A DNA stretch of 64,000 nucleotides from assembly GCA_030549775.1 (NCBI GenBank), contig CM060174.1:4009391-4073390 (forward strand), written 5' to 3'. The position numbers and the translations under genes were made by a program. The notes under the pieces were generated by a model. That model was not told the origin of the DNA and searched no databases. It was given only the letters and a program-made list of their open reading frames with translations. Shown piece after piece: positions 9,554-21,852 of the stretch. Numbering within the stretch: position 1 is the stretch's first letter; every line of letters begins with the position of its first letter. The DNA is from Tamarix chinensis. Lineage: Eukaryota > Streptophyta > Magnoliopsida > Caryophyllales > Tamaricaceae.

Positions 9554-10722
9554 GTCTGAAGTGCATTCTTAGGAACAACACACCTGAGCCTCTATTATCA
9601 TCCGGTGGAACGGATCAGAAAACACCACCTTCTTAGAGCAAAACGCTCCCGAGCTACTATTATCATTCGGTGGAACGGATATAAAAACATCACCTTGGTC
9701 GTGATTCACGTACTCTTCCACTTCAAGTCATTAGTGTCTTATCCATAGGTTATACTGTTATATTTTCATTCATGATGAGTAGGGGCCCCAAATCTAATAG
9801 AACATACTGAAATACCTCCTCAGGCAAAACACTCTCGAGCCACTATTATCCTCCCATGAAACGGATATAAAAACATCACCTTGGACCTATTCTAATCCCC
9901 CAAATTTTTAAAAGCCTATATTTTAATAAATAAATTTTATTTGGGATAAATTAGCCTTTAAATTATTTTAATTATTGGATTTTGAGCATATAAAATTTGA
10001 TATAAATATTTAATAAATCAAAATAAATATTTTATTATTTTATCATACTCTTATTATTTAAATAATTTTCCAAATCATTACTTTACTAAAATTACCTTTT
10101 TAAAAACCCTTATACTTTAATTATATTAAATTAAATTATTAAATAAATTTATTACCCCAAAATATGATATTTTATTATTTTATAAATTAAATCATTTTAG
10201 TTAAACCCATTTTCCTTTTCTTTTTCCTTTTTTTCTCTTTTCCCCCTCTTTTTCCTTTTCTTTCATTTCCTTCTCTTCCTTATTTTTCTTTTCCCCGACC
10301 TGGGCTGGTAGCTGGCCCAACTCCCCTCCCCCTGCGCGGCCAAGCTCCCGCGCCTCTCCTCCCCTCTCTCGGCCGGTTCGGCCTTTCTTTTCTTTCTTTT
10401 TCTTTTCCCCTGGACCGCTGGTCCAGCCCTCCACTTCGTCTTCAACCTCCAACTCGAACCTGCAACCGAGATTTTCACCGGAAAAAGGCTGCAACGCCCA
10501 CACCAACTGCACTGGCCATTCCTCCCCTCCTTCCCTTTGACTCCCCTGCCATTTTGACAACACCGCTCCTCCCTTCTCCTGCACGTCATCTCTCTCTCTC
10601 TCTCTCTGACAACTCACGGTCTGCACACGCAAACCTGCGCTGGCCATTCTCGTCGGACAGACGCCATAACCCTTCCCCCTACTCTGCCACGCATCCTTGT
10701 TGTTTTCCCTTCCTGATTGGCC

Positions 10723-10730
10723 TATAAATA
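10723..10730 (+). promoter_or_regulatory. TATA box of family A LTR copy 1
   Basis: TATAAATA follows GATTGGCC and precedes GCCTCG. The same TATAAATA context recurs in copy 2 at 23868-23875, which suggests it is the LTR's pol II promoter. Confidence 0.6.
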
Positions 10731-11209
10731 GCCTCGAAGGCTGCCTTAATCGGGTTTGGAATTTGACAGCCTAGAAAACCAAACCGTGCGCCACCCCTTA
10801 TTCAGCTAGCCATTCCTCCGCTGTCGACCGCCTTTGCCGCCCACTCCGTCCACCAAAATTCTCCCTGCACCGCCTCTACACAACCCAACCACTAGCCTTC
10901 CTTTCCCTGCCCCGCACGAGCCACCCCAGCCGTGCGAAATTGCCTTCCCGAACAACACCCTTGGACCTGTGCCGCCCTTCGTGCCGTTGGTTGCCGCTAG
11001 CAGCGTAGCCTCTACCTCCCAAAACAGCCAAGGAATCCTGCCCTACCACCCCATACCTCCATTTTCCCTTACTTCCCTCTCCCTTAGCCTCAAAATCCAC
11101 CTCTCCACTTCTTCCTTCCTCCACCGCCGCCGCCGGCTCCACCACCTAGCCTAGGTTGTTCCCCAACTCTTTAATCCCTACACCCTGTATATTAAATGTG
11201 TTAATGATT

Positions 11210-11482
11210 TTTAATATTATTAACTATTATTATTAGTGTTATTATGATTATTATGATTATCATTATTATTATTATTACCATTATTACTATTATTACTACT
11301 ACTATTATTACTATTATGTCCTAACATTTATCCCGAAGAACTTCTAATTAATGGTATTAATTAATACTAAAACCTTGTTGTGTTATTATTATTATCATCA
11401 TCATCATCATCATCATCATTACTACTATTACTAATACTACTACGATTTCAATTATTATTATCATCATTATTATCATTATAAC

Positions 11483-11529
<47 letters not shown>

Positions 11530-11720
11530 GTAGTAGTAGTAGTAGTATTCTTATTATTATTAGTATTCTTATTATTATTATTAGTATTATTAATAATATT
11601 GTTATGAGTAATATTGAAACCCTTACTTTAATACTATGAATTTTACTAAGACTTACTTTGATTAGTAGTGATTCGTTTAACTATCTTGAGAATAATAATA
11701 ACCCTACCTTTTATTTATAA
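11210..11720 (+). repeat. (ATT)n-rich microsatellite tract in family A LTR
   Basis: Long imperfect runs of ATT/TTA with TCA and AGT interruptions; the cleanest run is at about 11485-11530. Copy 2 has the same kind of tract at the same relative place (24540-25150), so it is ancestral to the LTR. Confidence 0.85.
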
Positions 11721-12969
11721 ACTACTATTATTAATATTAGCCTTAGTATTAGGCCATGATAGGGGTAAGATAGGAAAATTATGGTAATTTTGGTAGAGGG
11801 AGATTGACCCATAGTATTTTCCTCTTATAGATGAATCGGGTCAAAACTCCTAGGAGACGTATGAGCGTGCTCCAAGCGTGGCGCCGATTTAGGTAAGGAT
11901 GTAACTAAGGCTGCCTATGTGTTACATGTTTTACTTGCCTTGGATGCCCTATACGATTTATATGTTGTGTTCTATATGTTATCTATTTTTATGTGTAGCG
12001 CAGCTTGGAACCGAGGTATGTTCTCGTGCTCTTGTCTGGTATGTGCTAATATGGATATGATGCAAATATGATGTGATGTGATGTGACCCTTAGGACATGT
12101 ATGCTAGGTTATTTGATGAGGTGTTGTGGAATGGGAGCATAAAAGAGAAAAATGAGAAATTAAGATAACTAAGGGGAAGTAAGTTGGCTAATGTAGGTAA
12201 GGATAACCTAGGTAATCTGTGATCCATGAATGGACGAGTAAAAGGGGAATATTATAAAATGAAAGAGTGGGAGAAACTAAGGTTATATGGGAGAACTAGG
12301 ATTTGCATGGAAATCTTAGGGTTTGGCATGGTAGAGATCAAGGGGTTTGCATGGGAAGGTTAAGGTCCGCATGGGGGCAAACCTTACGTATGGAAAGTTA
12401 CTTTGGGATGTGGGGAAGGCAATGGAAGGTCTGTTTGGGATTCTAGAGGCTTGTGGTGAAAAATAGTACGTAGGATAATATAAGGGTACCTAGGGACTGA
12501 CTAGGGTTTGGGGAGGAAACCCTAATTTAAGAAGGTGGAAAAAGAAAAAAGAAAATAATAAAAATAAATGAGGAGGAGCGAGGTATGAGGGGAGAGTTGA
12601 GTTTGTAGGTCATAACACGTGGGGCGTTAAAATAGTGTGGGTTGTGGGAGTTAGAGAAGGAAGGGCCACATAGGTCCAGATTAGGGTTTCTGGTAAAAAC
12701 CCTACGGTAGGGTGGTGAGTAGACCTTGGGGTATAAGGTGGTGGGCGTTGACCCACACACTTAGAAGTTGGGTTCCCGGTGTGAGAAAGTGGGTTATGGG
12801 AAGGATGTCGAGGCGAGTTAGGAGGTGCAGAAGTCTCAAGATATGGGACAGGCCCTCCTGAGGGGATAAGGGCGGATATAGTTAGCCATGCATGTTAAGG
12901 GTAAAATTCTTTCAAATAAGATACGTTAAGACACTAATCACTTACAGAGGAAGATGTTGAGCTGGACCC

Positions 12970-13295
12970 AGACCGGTCCACCGGCGAATAATAGTGGCTA
13001 GGGCCGGGGTGCCCTATATGACCAGTCCACCGGCGAATAATAGTGGCAGGGTATGTTACCGTCGTGACCGTTCCACCGGCTATAATAGTGGGGGATTACA
13101 TGCTCAACAAACCAATCATAATAATGATAAGACATGGGAAAGGTATGAATAATTACAATGGAACACTTTGTGAGTCAGGGCCAGACCGGTCTATCGGCAA
13201 ATAATAGTGGCAGGGTATGTTACCCTCGTGACCGGTCCACTGGCTAAAATAGTGGCAGTGCATGTACCCTCGTGACCGTTCCACCAGCTATAATA
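12970..13295 (+). repeat. Family A LTR subrepeats with CCGGTCCACCGG core, copy 1
   Basis: Units of the form (C)CGGTCCACCGGC(G)AATAATAGTGGC, then a variable filler with GTTACC, occur three times in 12970-13090 and three more in 13180-13295, split by a CATG-rich spacer. The core contains the inverted repeat CCGGT-CC-ACCGG. The same two-block layout is found in copy 2. Confidence 0.85.
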
Positions 13296-13862
13296 GTGAG
13301 ATTCCTTCACTCACATGGATTGATAAGACTATGGTGTGAATCGACTATATTTATCAGAGATCTAAAGAATAAGTTATCTGGTCCATAGCTGGTATTGTTT
13401 ATTTGTGTTATCACATGTTGTCTATGCAATTATGCCATGTATGCTATGTCATGTGTCTCTGTGTATGTTGGCCTTAGTGCATCTGTTACCTTACTTAGTA
13501 CGTAGCATATTGATCACCAATTTCATGGGTGCTGCTCAATCCCACGAGCAGAAGCTCCGTCTGAGTTTGTGCAGGTAGGGGGCGATGTCTTCGATGTCTA
13601 CGATGCTTACGAGGCATCGGGTAGGGCTGATAGTTGAACTTGGACCTAGCTTGGGGGTTGAGAGTGACGTGGCCGGAGTTCATCCTCCGTTTTGTTTCCC
13701 TGTATTATTATATTTTGTTTTATTCCGCTGTATTATCTCCTCTGACATTTGGTACTTTAAAACTGTACTTTGGGTTGCACCCTTTTGATTTCCACACTCT
13801 GATTCCATATGACTTGTGTTTTATTAGTTACTTGTATTTGATGTTATTCTTATTTAGCCTTA

Positions 13863-13910
13863 GCACTTAGTATTGGGACGGTAGGAGTGAACCGATCTGG
13901 TACTAAGTGT
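13863..13910 (+). other. Stem-loop near LTR 3' end, family A copy 1
   Basis: CACTTAGTA (13864-13872) pairs with TACTAAGTG (13901-13909). Pairing continues inward with G-T and G-C pairs, one A-A mismatch (13878/13895), then CGGT/ACCG (13879-13882 and 13891-13894) closing an 8-nt loop. It lies 99 nt before the LTR end. Related stem-loops occur in the other LTR families at a similar place. Confidence 0.7.
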
Positions 13911-16495
13911 GGCGGTAATGCCCCCGAGTTTAAGGTTTTATCTTTCGGCTTCCGCTAAAACCCTTTTAATTAAATGAAAATTTTCAGTAGTAAATTTGGG
14001 GGTTTTACACCTATTCACGTGCTCTTTCACTTTAAATGATTAATATTTTATTCATGATCGATTTACAAGTACCAAGCACATTAAGGCAAATAAGCACGTA
14101 ACACAATTCATAAGGTCGATCTCTAAAGTCGAGATCCTTAATTTCCTTAACCCTAATATTATAATCTAAGCATAAATTATCTTTTATTGATTATTTAACC
14201 ACCAACTATAGTATATCCTTCTTATTGATATCATATCCTAAAATCAAGGTCTAATTTCCACGTCTTGAACATATAACAATAATCTTGTCCCAAAGTACTA
14301 CTTACAAAATTACCGAAACCCTAGTTTCATAGGTTAGCCATAATTCTTCCCATAAGACTCATATGATTACCAAATTCAATACTAAGGTCAACTTATTAGT
14401 ATTGAATTATTAATATCCAAGTTAAGGCCAAGTCCATACTAAGGTCAACTTATTAATATTTTAAGGCCATCTTATGTCCAATTATTCATATTAAGTCAAA
14501 AGACCCAAATGCCCTCAAAACCTTAATTTCACTATTGTTATATAATTTCATACCAAACATTATTATTATGAGAATTAGTTATGAAAAGGCTAAAATATAA
14601 TAATATACAATATTTTTGCATGTAGGAAAATTTTAAAATTTAGCGATTGACTATACTTTTCATCACACATGCATTTCAAAACTTACGTGTACAAACCCTA
14701 ATCATACATTTCTAACGTGTCATATATTCTATGCAACACATACATATAGGTTTATAGCAAAATTCTACATTTAAGATAATAATTAATATCATGGTGTATG
14801 TAAGGAAGCATTTCAAGCCCTAGAGCTTATGAGATAACAATCATGATAGATTAACCCTATTCATGCTTGCATTTAAACTTGATATATTTTTACCCTAGTT
14901 ATAATGTGCAATGCTAATCACAAAATACTTAACATGGTATATACATAATAACTTCTCTAGGTCATATATCCTAATGAAACCCTAGGTAGGATTAACTTAT
15001 ATATATATATATATCATATGCATATATCTCATATTAAATGATAAGTCAAATATGTTCTAATTATTTAATACCATATTTTTATGTTCACGGCTTTTCATAA
15101 CATGTCCATACATAATGTAAAGTTTTAGCGTATTATGCATACATATATCCTTTCTAAAGTCTATGCATAAATCATACTCTAACAACATAAAGACCTATAT
15201 ATGTCATCCCATGGTTTCATATTTTAGTAGAAGGGTACGATTACCTCTAATTCAAGCAAAAGAAATAAAACAATATTCACCTGACTAGTCTCCACTCAAC
15301 CTCTTTGAACTCCTTACATCAAAACAACTAAACACAGTAGCAATTTAATATGAAACCATCAGCTAATTCACAAAAATCAAGCATACTAAGTTGTGCGAGG
15401 TTACCACTTCACCAAGGCAAGAAGGTAAAAATTCATGCCAAGAAGGAGGGCAATGGTAGGAGTTCATGTAGGTAGGGGGAAGGTAATGGCACAAGATCAC
15501 ACATAGGATGGCTAGCAAGGTTTTGTGCATCGGGCAAGCACAACTATCCTTGAGGAGAATACCAAAGGGCATGGTCATGCAGGAGTCGAGGAGGAAAAGC
15601 ACATGGGCTATGCATGAGGCGCACGGGTGTGCAAGGAGAAAGCTAGAAGTGATTTGCATGACCTGTACATGATACACACAAGTGAGAAGAAAAGGAATGC
15701 ACGAGTTGTGTACAAATTTGTGTGCGCATCATGTGAGTGAGATATGAATGGGGCGTGTGAGGGGTGCAAGATTGTGCGCCTTAATGAAAAATGAAACAGA
15801 GCATGCCATGGGAAAGAAAACAGATGGCTTGAGGTGGTGATGGTTTGGTGACAACGATGGGGAGGTAATGCTCATGGTTTGTAGGGGAAAAAAGTTAGTT
15901 CTTGGTCCTTAGTGGAGGTGAGGGGCTGCAATGATGAAGATGCTGATGGTAAGCGGTGCTATTTCGAACAAAAACTAGAAGGAGGAAGAAGGGAGAAGAT
16001 GGCCGGTTTGGTTGAATCAGAAACACCAAAATAAGAGGAGAGGGAGGCTTATATAGATGATGGCATGTGAATGGATCAGGTCGAGAAAGACATGGTCAAG
16101 TAAAACATGGACAAGGAGAACACTAGACAGAGCATACGTGAAGGGGAAGGGTGACGTGAAGAAGAAATATACACCAAGAAAAGGATAGCAGATAATATAA
16201 ATTATAATAGGGTAGGGATGCTAGTTAGCGAATGCTAAATTGGTAAAAAAAATATCTAGTTAATAGAATTAGAGTTCCTCTATAAAATAGATACAGGTCG
16301 GGATCCCAACTACAATTAAAACTAATAAGCCAAATTCTATATTAATTTTAACCTACACACACACACACACACACACATATATAATATGTCATAATAATAA
16401 TACATTTAATATAGAGCATCCTAAAATAAATATTATAACTAATTACACATAATTTTTAATTTTATAATTAGGGTTTCTAGAAATGTGGTATTATA

Positions 16496-17240
16496 GTTAT
16501 AATAGGAAAAATACCACTTGGCTTGGAATATCCACTCTAATGGGTTGATTCCAATAAAAAAAGAGTTCACATCATGGTGCCCTTGTCGTGATAGGTTATG
16601 GGATTTGAGTTAGGTTAGCCTAGGGATTTGTGATTGGTGGGATGAAAGTTGGGCAAGGATTTGGGTGTGTTTGTGGCCTACTGCTTGGATATGCTTGTGG
16701 TGGTATGAAAATCGGATTGGGTGTGAGTTGTGTTTGGGGAGGAAAGAAATTTATACGGGTTTTGTGGTGGTTTTGGATTAGTGGATGAGTTGGGTGGAGA
16801 GGAATTAATAGATGTAATGCAAAAGTTAATATCAACCAAAGAACGTAAGGTTACTTCTTGTTTGGCTAGAGTAGCTTGAAGGGCATTATTTTATTTGGTC
16901 ATGATGGTGCGGAGTTTGGATGTTAGCTCATTTAGGGTTGTGGTAAGTTGAGTGATGGAATCTTGTTGCATTGTAAGGTTTTATTGAATTTCTTGTGTGG
17001 ATGTCTGATATTGAGTAGATGGTTCATGGGCTTGCTAAACTTGTTATTCAAGGGAGCGTATCACATTTGCATGCGTTGCTCATGGTCTCTGTACGAGAGT
17101 AGCAATGACAATAAATTAATTTCCACTTACCATGACAGGCTCCAAGAGAAGAATTGGTGGTGAGAGCAATCAATAAAATCACGTGAGTAGTCGCTATTGC
17201 AATTGTTGCATATGAATACCGTAAAAAGAAATTATATGGC
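16496..17240 (-). pseudogene. Gypsy gag N-terminal remnant
   Basis: Minus-strand frames here are proline-, threonine- and glutamine-rich (for example PTHPLIQNHHKT and PPQTQLTPNP), with a possible start region near 17160. This is the expected place for the amino-terminal part of gag of the minus-strand gypsy element whose zinc knuckle lies at about 8380. Stops are frequent. The call is from position and composition. Confidence 0.4.
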
Positions 17241-18755
17241 GTAGTTGTTATAGAGTGAATATTTATTTTTATTCCATCATATGGTTAAATTATTATTTAT
17301 TGATTATTTGAATATAAATATTCAATAAACTAAGTACTTTATATTATAATAGAAGTATTTAAATGAGTTATTATATATTAAATTATCCTAATAGTCCTAG
17401 ATTTACCTTAAAATGAAAAAAAGACACATTATTTAATGGTAGATGTGAATGTAATAAATAATAATACTATATTAAATTAGTCTAAATATATCTATAATAA
17501 CTGAATAAGAGAAAATTATCCATCACATGTATATATATATATATTTTTAATAAATTTAGAATTTTTTAATAAGTCGTTGATTTATCGACTAATAAAGCGT
17601 AAAATTTTAACTAATATTTAATTGTATCAGTGAGAAGGGATTCTAGAAGAAGGAGAAGGCATTCCTGGAAATTGGCCTTATTCATTGCTGCCAGCAGATT
17701 ACATATATATAGCAATTGCATCAATGCAGCAGCTACAAATTAAAAAAGAGATTTATCAGTACACAACGGCTGGGTGGTAATTCTACAGGTATTCTCTAAA
17801 TAATTCAGGTTAATTTGGCCGTATTAGATGTCGACCTCCCAGGTACGTTGCACATGAATCACAAGGAATAGTATTTCTTCTCATCCATGGGGCAGTTGGG
17901 CTTGGTATTGACGCTACGGACGTACACGTATCATTCAGGCAAGAGCCTTACATAAAAAAGGATGAGCCTGGTCGAAGGCGATCAAAGATAGAGCCAAACC
18001 CAAACTAACAAGACCCAATCTAGAAATTATTAAATGCACGTGAAAGTACATATAAGCACTTCTGTGGCAGCTAGCCCATGCATGATCACCTACTGTAATC
18101 CGCTATTTGCTCATGTTTGCTCAATTTGGTTGTGTGACTGGCAGATACACCTCCAACCAGTAACCTCCTAGGTCAAACCCTCATGAATGAAAAAAGGTAT
18201 TTAATAATTATCAAAGGTATATTAATAATATGGCTTTAGTTTTGTGCTTGAAAACTTGAAATTCTATAGTAACTGGTTGATGGTGCTGATTAATACTTGA
18301 GATGGCTTCTGGATTAAGGACGGTCAACGGGGTTTGATTATCGGGTAGGCGATATCACGTTCAGTCGTTGATTTGAGAGTTGCAGAAGTTGTTGGTGTGC
18401 TTGTGCTCGTGTAGGCGCGCTGGGTGGGGTTTGGTTCGATCCGCTCTGTTCTTTGTCGGGCAGTGTTTTCTTTTATACTTTGATCTTATCTCAGACTACC
18501 TTGATTGCTGGGGGGTCCCCCGTATATCTTCTTCTTGATTTTTTGTGTCTATTTTCTGCTTTGGTGGCGCCTCTGTGTATGTCTTTGGGGGCCTGCTGGT
18601 TGGTTTTCATCGCTTTCATCTAGCAGTCGTTTCAGCTGAGTGTTGATGGAGTCACCTGTGTCGCGATTTGCTGCTGTTTCTGTCATGCATAACATAAGAA
18701 CGACACGTGTTTTGAACCAGAACTAATGTTGTCGTACGGTATTGATGATAATGAC
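17241..18755. other. No gene recognised
   Basis: 17241-17640 is very AT-rich. 17640-18720 is more mixed in base use and carries short frames on both strands, none matching a family I know. It could be remnant gypsy LTR or LINE DNA, but nothing decides it. Confidence 0.4.
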
Positions 18756-19729
18756 ATGATATTATTTGAGATTCAAAAGTTGAGTTTATCCAAAAAATCC
18801 GACCAATATCGACTCATTCCGTTCGAAATTCGATCTAATTTTATCTAAATAATTAGAAGTCTGAAATCTATCCAACCTGATCCGATATATGTTCAATATT
18901 CTATATAACTTGAGAAATTGTAAGCCCAAAATAAATCTGACCTGACCCGACCCGATCCACTACTCATCCGAAATCCGATATAACTTGCAAAACTATAAAT
19001 CCGAAATGACCCGACCAGATCCATTATTTATCCGAAATATGATATTATTCGAAAAATTATAAATCTATAAAGATTCAACCCGGTACTACCCGAAAATTAA
19101 CATTAACACATAACTCAAAATTTCTAAAACTTCATAAAACATGAAATAATACAAATGTACAACTAATCCATACTAGCACTTACATCAAAATTTAGAAACA
19201 ATATACTTTCTTAAAATTTATATCATTTATGTATATATAAATACAATATCCATCGATACCAATATTAAAGTATAGAAATAAAAGTAGAGAAAAAAGAAAA
19301 AAACTCTACTATACCATCTAAATATTAGTTCACTTCCATGATTCCATCTAGTACCATAAGATAATAACAGTGCAGCCTTGAACACTATATGTTAGTATCT
19401 ATACAGCCATACCTTGTAATATAGCACCTACAACATCATAGGTAAGTAGGGAAAATCTAGAGTGAGAATGTTAGTTATTCATTATGAAATTTAACAAATT
19501 AATATTTTTTTATTACATCAACAATGTTAAATAGTAAGAAGTCAATATTAGTTGGTCTTTTGTCAATAATAGTCATTGTTACTTACTTTATCTAATTTTT
19601 ATCTAATTTAGCTTGATATGATCTAATCAAAAAATATATAAAAAAAACTAATGTGTTGTTATTATTATTATTTTTGCCATAATTGATATTCATTAATTAC
19701 TATTATTATTGTTATCATTATTTTTTTAC

Positions 19730-19761
<32 letters not shown>

Positions 19762-20545
19762 TTATTAAAATTATATTGATATAATGTGATCAATCTCTTA
19801 TAAAAATAATATGAGAAGTACAACCTTAGAAGTCTTCATTTGTTATCAATTATCAATGATTATTATAAGTTAATATTATGTAAGGAGCGTATAAGTTATA
19901 AATATAATATAAACTTAAAATAATACTCGAACTCAATATGACCAAGCTAATAATGGAGTTGAATTATAAGCTATACCTTAACATAAAAAGAAAAGTGATA
20001 CGATTTGAAAAATTTTAAATTTAAAACGTCAAATATATCTCCAAAGATGAAATAGTGACAAAAAATTCTAAGGTCCCAAAACAATTAATATAATAATTTG
20101 CTTGTAATTGAATAAGATAAATTAAAATAAATGATCTTAAAATAATTAGCTTTTAATAATATCTTGGAATAAAAAAAGAAAAAAATGACACAAGCGTGAC
20201 TCAAATATGAAATGACCCAAATCTAATTAATTCAACCCGTAAATATAATAATTTAAATTTAATCAAACCCGATCCGAACACGAATAGAAATTAGAATAAT
20301 TCAAATTTACCCAAATCCGAATCCATCTGATCTCAACCATACCCGATCCAAGAGCTTAGAATGATCCGAGATTATCTGATACTGAGTTGATTTGAATCAA
20401 ATCCGACCCTATAAAATGATCCATGATGATTTGAATCAAACACGACCCGATAAAATAATCCAAGATTATCCAAAATTAATATAACTCGATTATCATATAA
20501 CCTGATTTAATAGTAACCCGACCAGTCTGATTTGGCAGTACTATA
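18756..20545. repeat. Interspersed repeat with CCGA/GACCCGA words
   Basis: Both flanks (18780-19090 and 20200-20540) are full of ATCCGA, GACCCGA and AACCCGA words in an AT-rich background, and the middle is AT-rich with ATT runs. This looks like a non-autonomous element with word-repetitive ends. A similar block in the opposite sense (GGGTC/GGGTT words) is at 56110-56350. The ends are undefined. Confidence 0.45.
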
Positions 20546-21175
20546 CAAAACATTGCCGAAGCCGAACATAGGTCTTGACCTAACGGGCTACCAATAAAAA
20601 CAAGTACGTTCTTCCGCTACATCAGGCATCTCGTCACCGACTGATTTCACTGCTTGTATTTCGGGTCCTGATGGGTAAGGAATTATGTTATTTCAGGTTC
20701 GAGGCCTGACGATTTGCTTTATTAATTTGGGTCGGGATGGATTGGGTCGGCTGCTACCAGTTTAGGTCATTTTACGTTTTTTTATCCTTCAAGAGTGAGT
20801 TTTTATTTTAAAATTTACGAATTTACGCGGGTTGGGTGTTTTCAAAATTTTAACAATTTGATTATTTTATTGATTAATGATAGATTAGCTGATTGGGTAA
20901 CGATGATCAACATGAAACTGATGACACGTCAAATATGCTCAATTGGTATTCTCTATGATTGATTATAGAGAATTATGGGCCTTTTTGGTACCGGAATTTT
21001 AGATACCGATGGAGGAAAAAGGTGGTGCCAATTTTCGGACAGGCCATATCTATATGTATTATAGATTACATTCAAAATAAAGCCATCTATATTAAAATAG
21101 AAAATAAAACAGTGTTCTACAAAATTTATGGGAATGATTATACGGCAATTGTGAGTTTAAAATAACAGTCTACTA
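20546..21175. other. No gene recognised
   Basis: Mixed AT-rich DNA. The 68-codon frame at 20959-21165 has no recognisable motif. Confidence 0.35.
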
Positions 21176-21350
21176 ACTGTTATTTAATCTACCTTTATTT
21201 TTTTTTTTGGGAAGAATTAGATGGTGTTTTTGGTTTAAAACTGTCATTTATGGTCCACAATAGATGACGGTTTTAGCCTACAATCATTGTTTAACAATTC
21301 ATTAATTTTTTTTTGAGCTTAGACAACAATTTTGATTTAGAATCTTTGCT
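21176..21350. repeat. Inverted short repeats, possible DNA-transposon end
   Basis: Related words occur in both orientations, such as AAAACTGTCAT (about 21238) and GATGACGGTTTTAGCC (about 21264), with ACAATCATTGTT and ACAACAATTTT nearby. Such alternating motifs are typical of CACTA or Mutator subterminal DNA. No terminal motif or duplication was found. Confidence 0.3.
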
Positions 21351-21852
21351 TATAGCCTATTTTTTTCTTCTTTAAAGTTATTCTTGTTATCTATGCCATA
21401 CACATTTTCTTGCATATAAAACTGACATGCATTTAACCGATACACATGTGTCAATGTTGTGTATTCCAATTCATAATATTATTTTTGCACTATAAAATCA
21501 ATCAATTTATATTAAACTTAACTCACAAGGCATTCTAACAAAGTATCGAGCACATGTAAAGAAGAAAAGTAACAAAATGAATTAAATCAAAACATTAGGC
21601 ATTTTAGTAAGTTCGATAAACTATTTTATCTTTTTATTATCTATCATGATATCTTCATTTCTCATGAACTTAGGAAAAGCTCTACCATGAACGCACATGA
21701 CAAATGAAATGTCAATATAGATAACAATGTCACATATTTAACAAAAAATACACCTTGTGCTCTTTCAATAGGCTCCAAAACATCTTTATCACTATTATTT
21801 TCTACATCACTTCCTCCCACTATGACAATGTTGTTAGAGCATTCCTTACCGA
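21351..21852. other. No gene recognised
   Basis: AT-rich DNA. A minus-strand frame at 21865-21662 has no known motif. Confidence 0.35.

Larger units (their letters stand above)
9891..14009 (+). mobile_element. Family A solo LTR, copy 1 (4.1 kb)
   Basis: It starts TCTAATCCCCCAAATTT (a mutated TGTAATACCCCC) and ends GTAGTAAATTTGGGGGTTTTACA. The 5-bp direct repeat CCTAT (9886-9890 and 14010-14014) flanks it exactly. In order it has an AT-rich head, a C/T-rich block (10200-11150) with a TATAAATA box at 10723-10730, (ATT)n-rich DNA (11210-11720), a TGTAGCGCAGCTTGGA block (about 11994), the 54-bp-type subrepeats (12970-13290), a stem-loop (13863-13910) and a short tail. Reading frames in the C/T-rich block are compositional artefacts. 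There is no gag or pol. Confidence 0.87.
8546..16495 (-). mobile_element. Family A LTR, minus strand, old, split by a MITE and a newer LTR
   Basis: The left end TGTAACACCCC (8546) and right end GGTATTATA (about 16487-16495) are the family's termini in reverse. Inside, on the minus strand, are the pyrimidine-rich leader (seen as GA-rich DNA at 15800-16170), a TATATAAG near 16050, and the TTCCACCGG..ATAATAGT subrepeats (seen reversed at about 9590-9870). The segments 8546-9890 and 14015-16495 are joined logically across the insertion at 9891-14009. I found no matching target-site duplication at the outer ends, consistent with age. Confidence 0.7.
5280..17240 (-). mobile_element. Degenerate Ty3/gypsy retrotransposon, minus strand, split by nested insertions
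   Basis: Reading the minus strand from right to left the order is gag (about 17240-16496, then about 8545-8340 with a zinc knuckle), protease (about 8059-7871), reverse transcriptase (about 7235-6945), RNase H region, then integrase (5491-5288). That gag-PR-RT-RH-IN order is diagnostic of Ty3/gypsy. All parts carry stops and frame changes. Gag is interrupted at 8546-16495 by a family A LTR that holds two further insertions. The integrase stops abruptly near 5280 with no chromodomain or 3' LTR, so the 3' end is missing. No clear 5' LTR is recognised to the right of 17240. Confidence 0.8.

Noticed and set aside
10201..11154. Proline/serine- or glycine/arginine-rich open frames on both strands
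   Set aside because: They come from the C/T-rich LTR leader. The same happens at 23194-24538, 42527-43333, 48268-48662, 61412-62356 and 63284-63680. No domain is visible in any.
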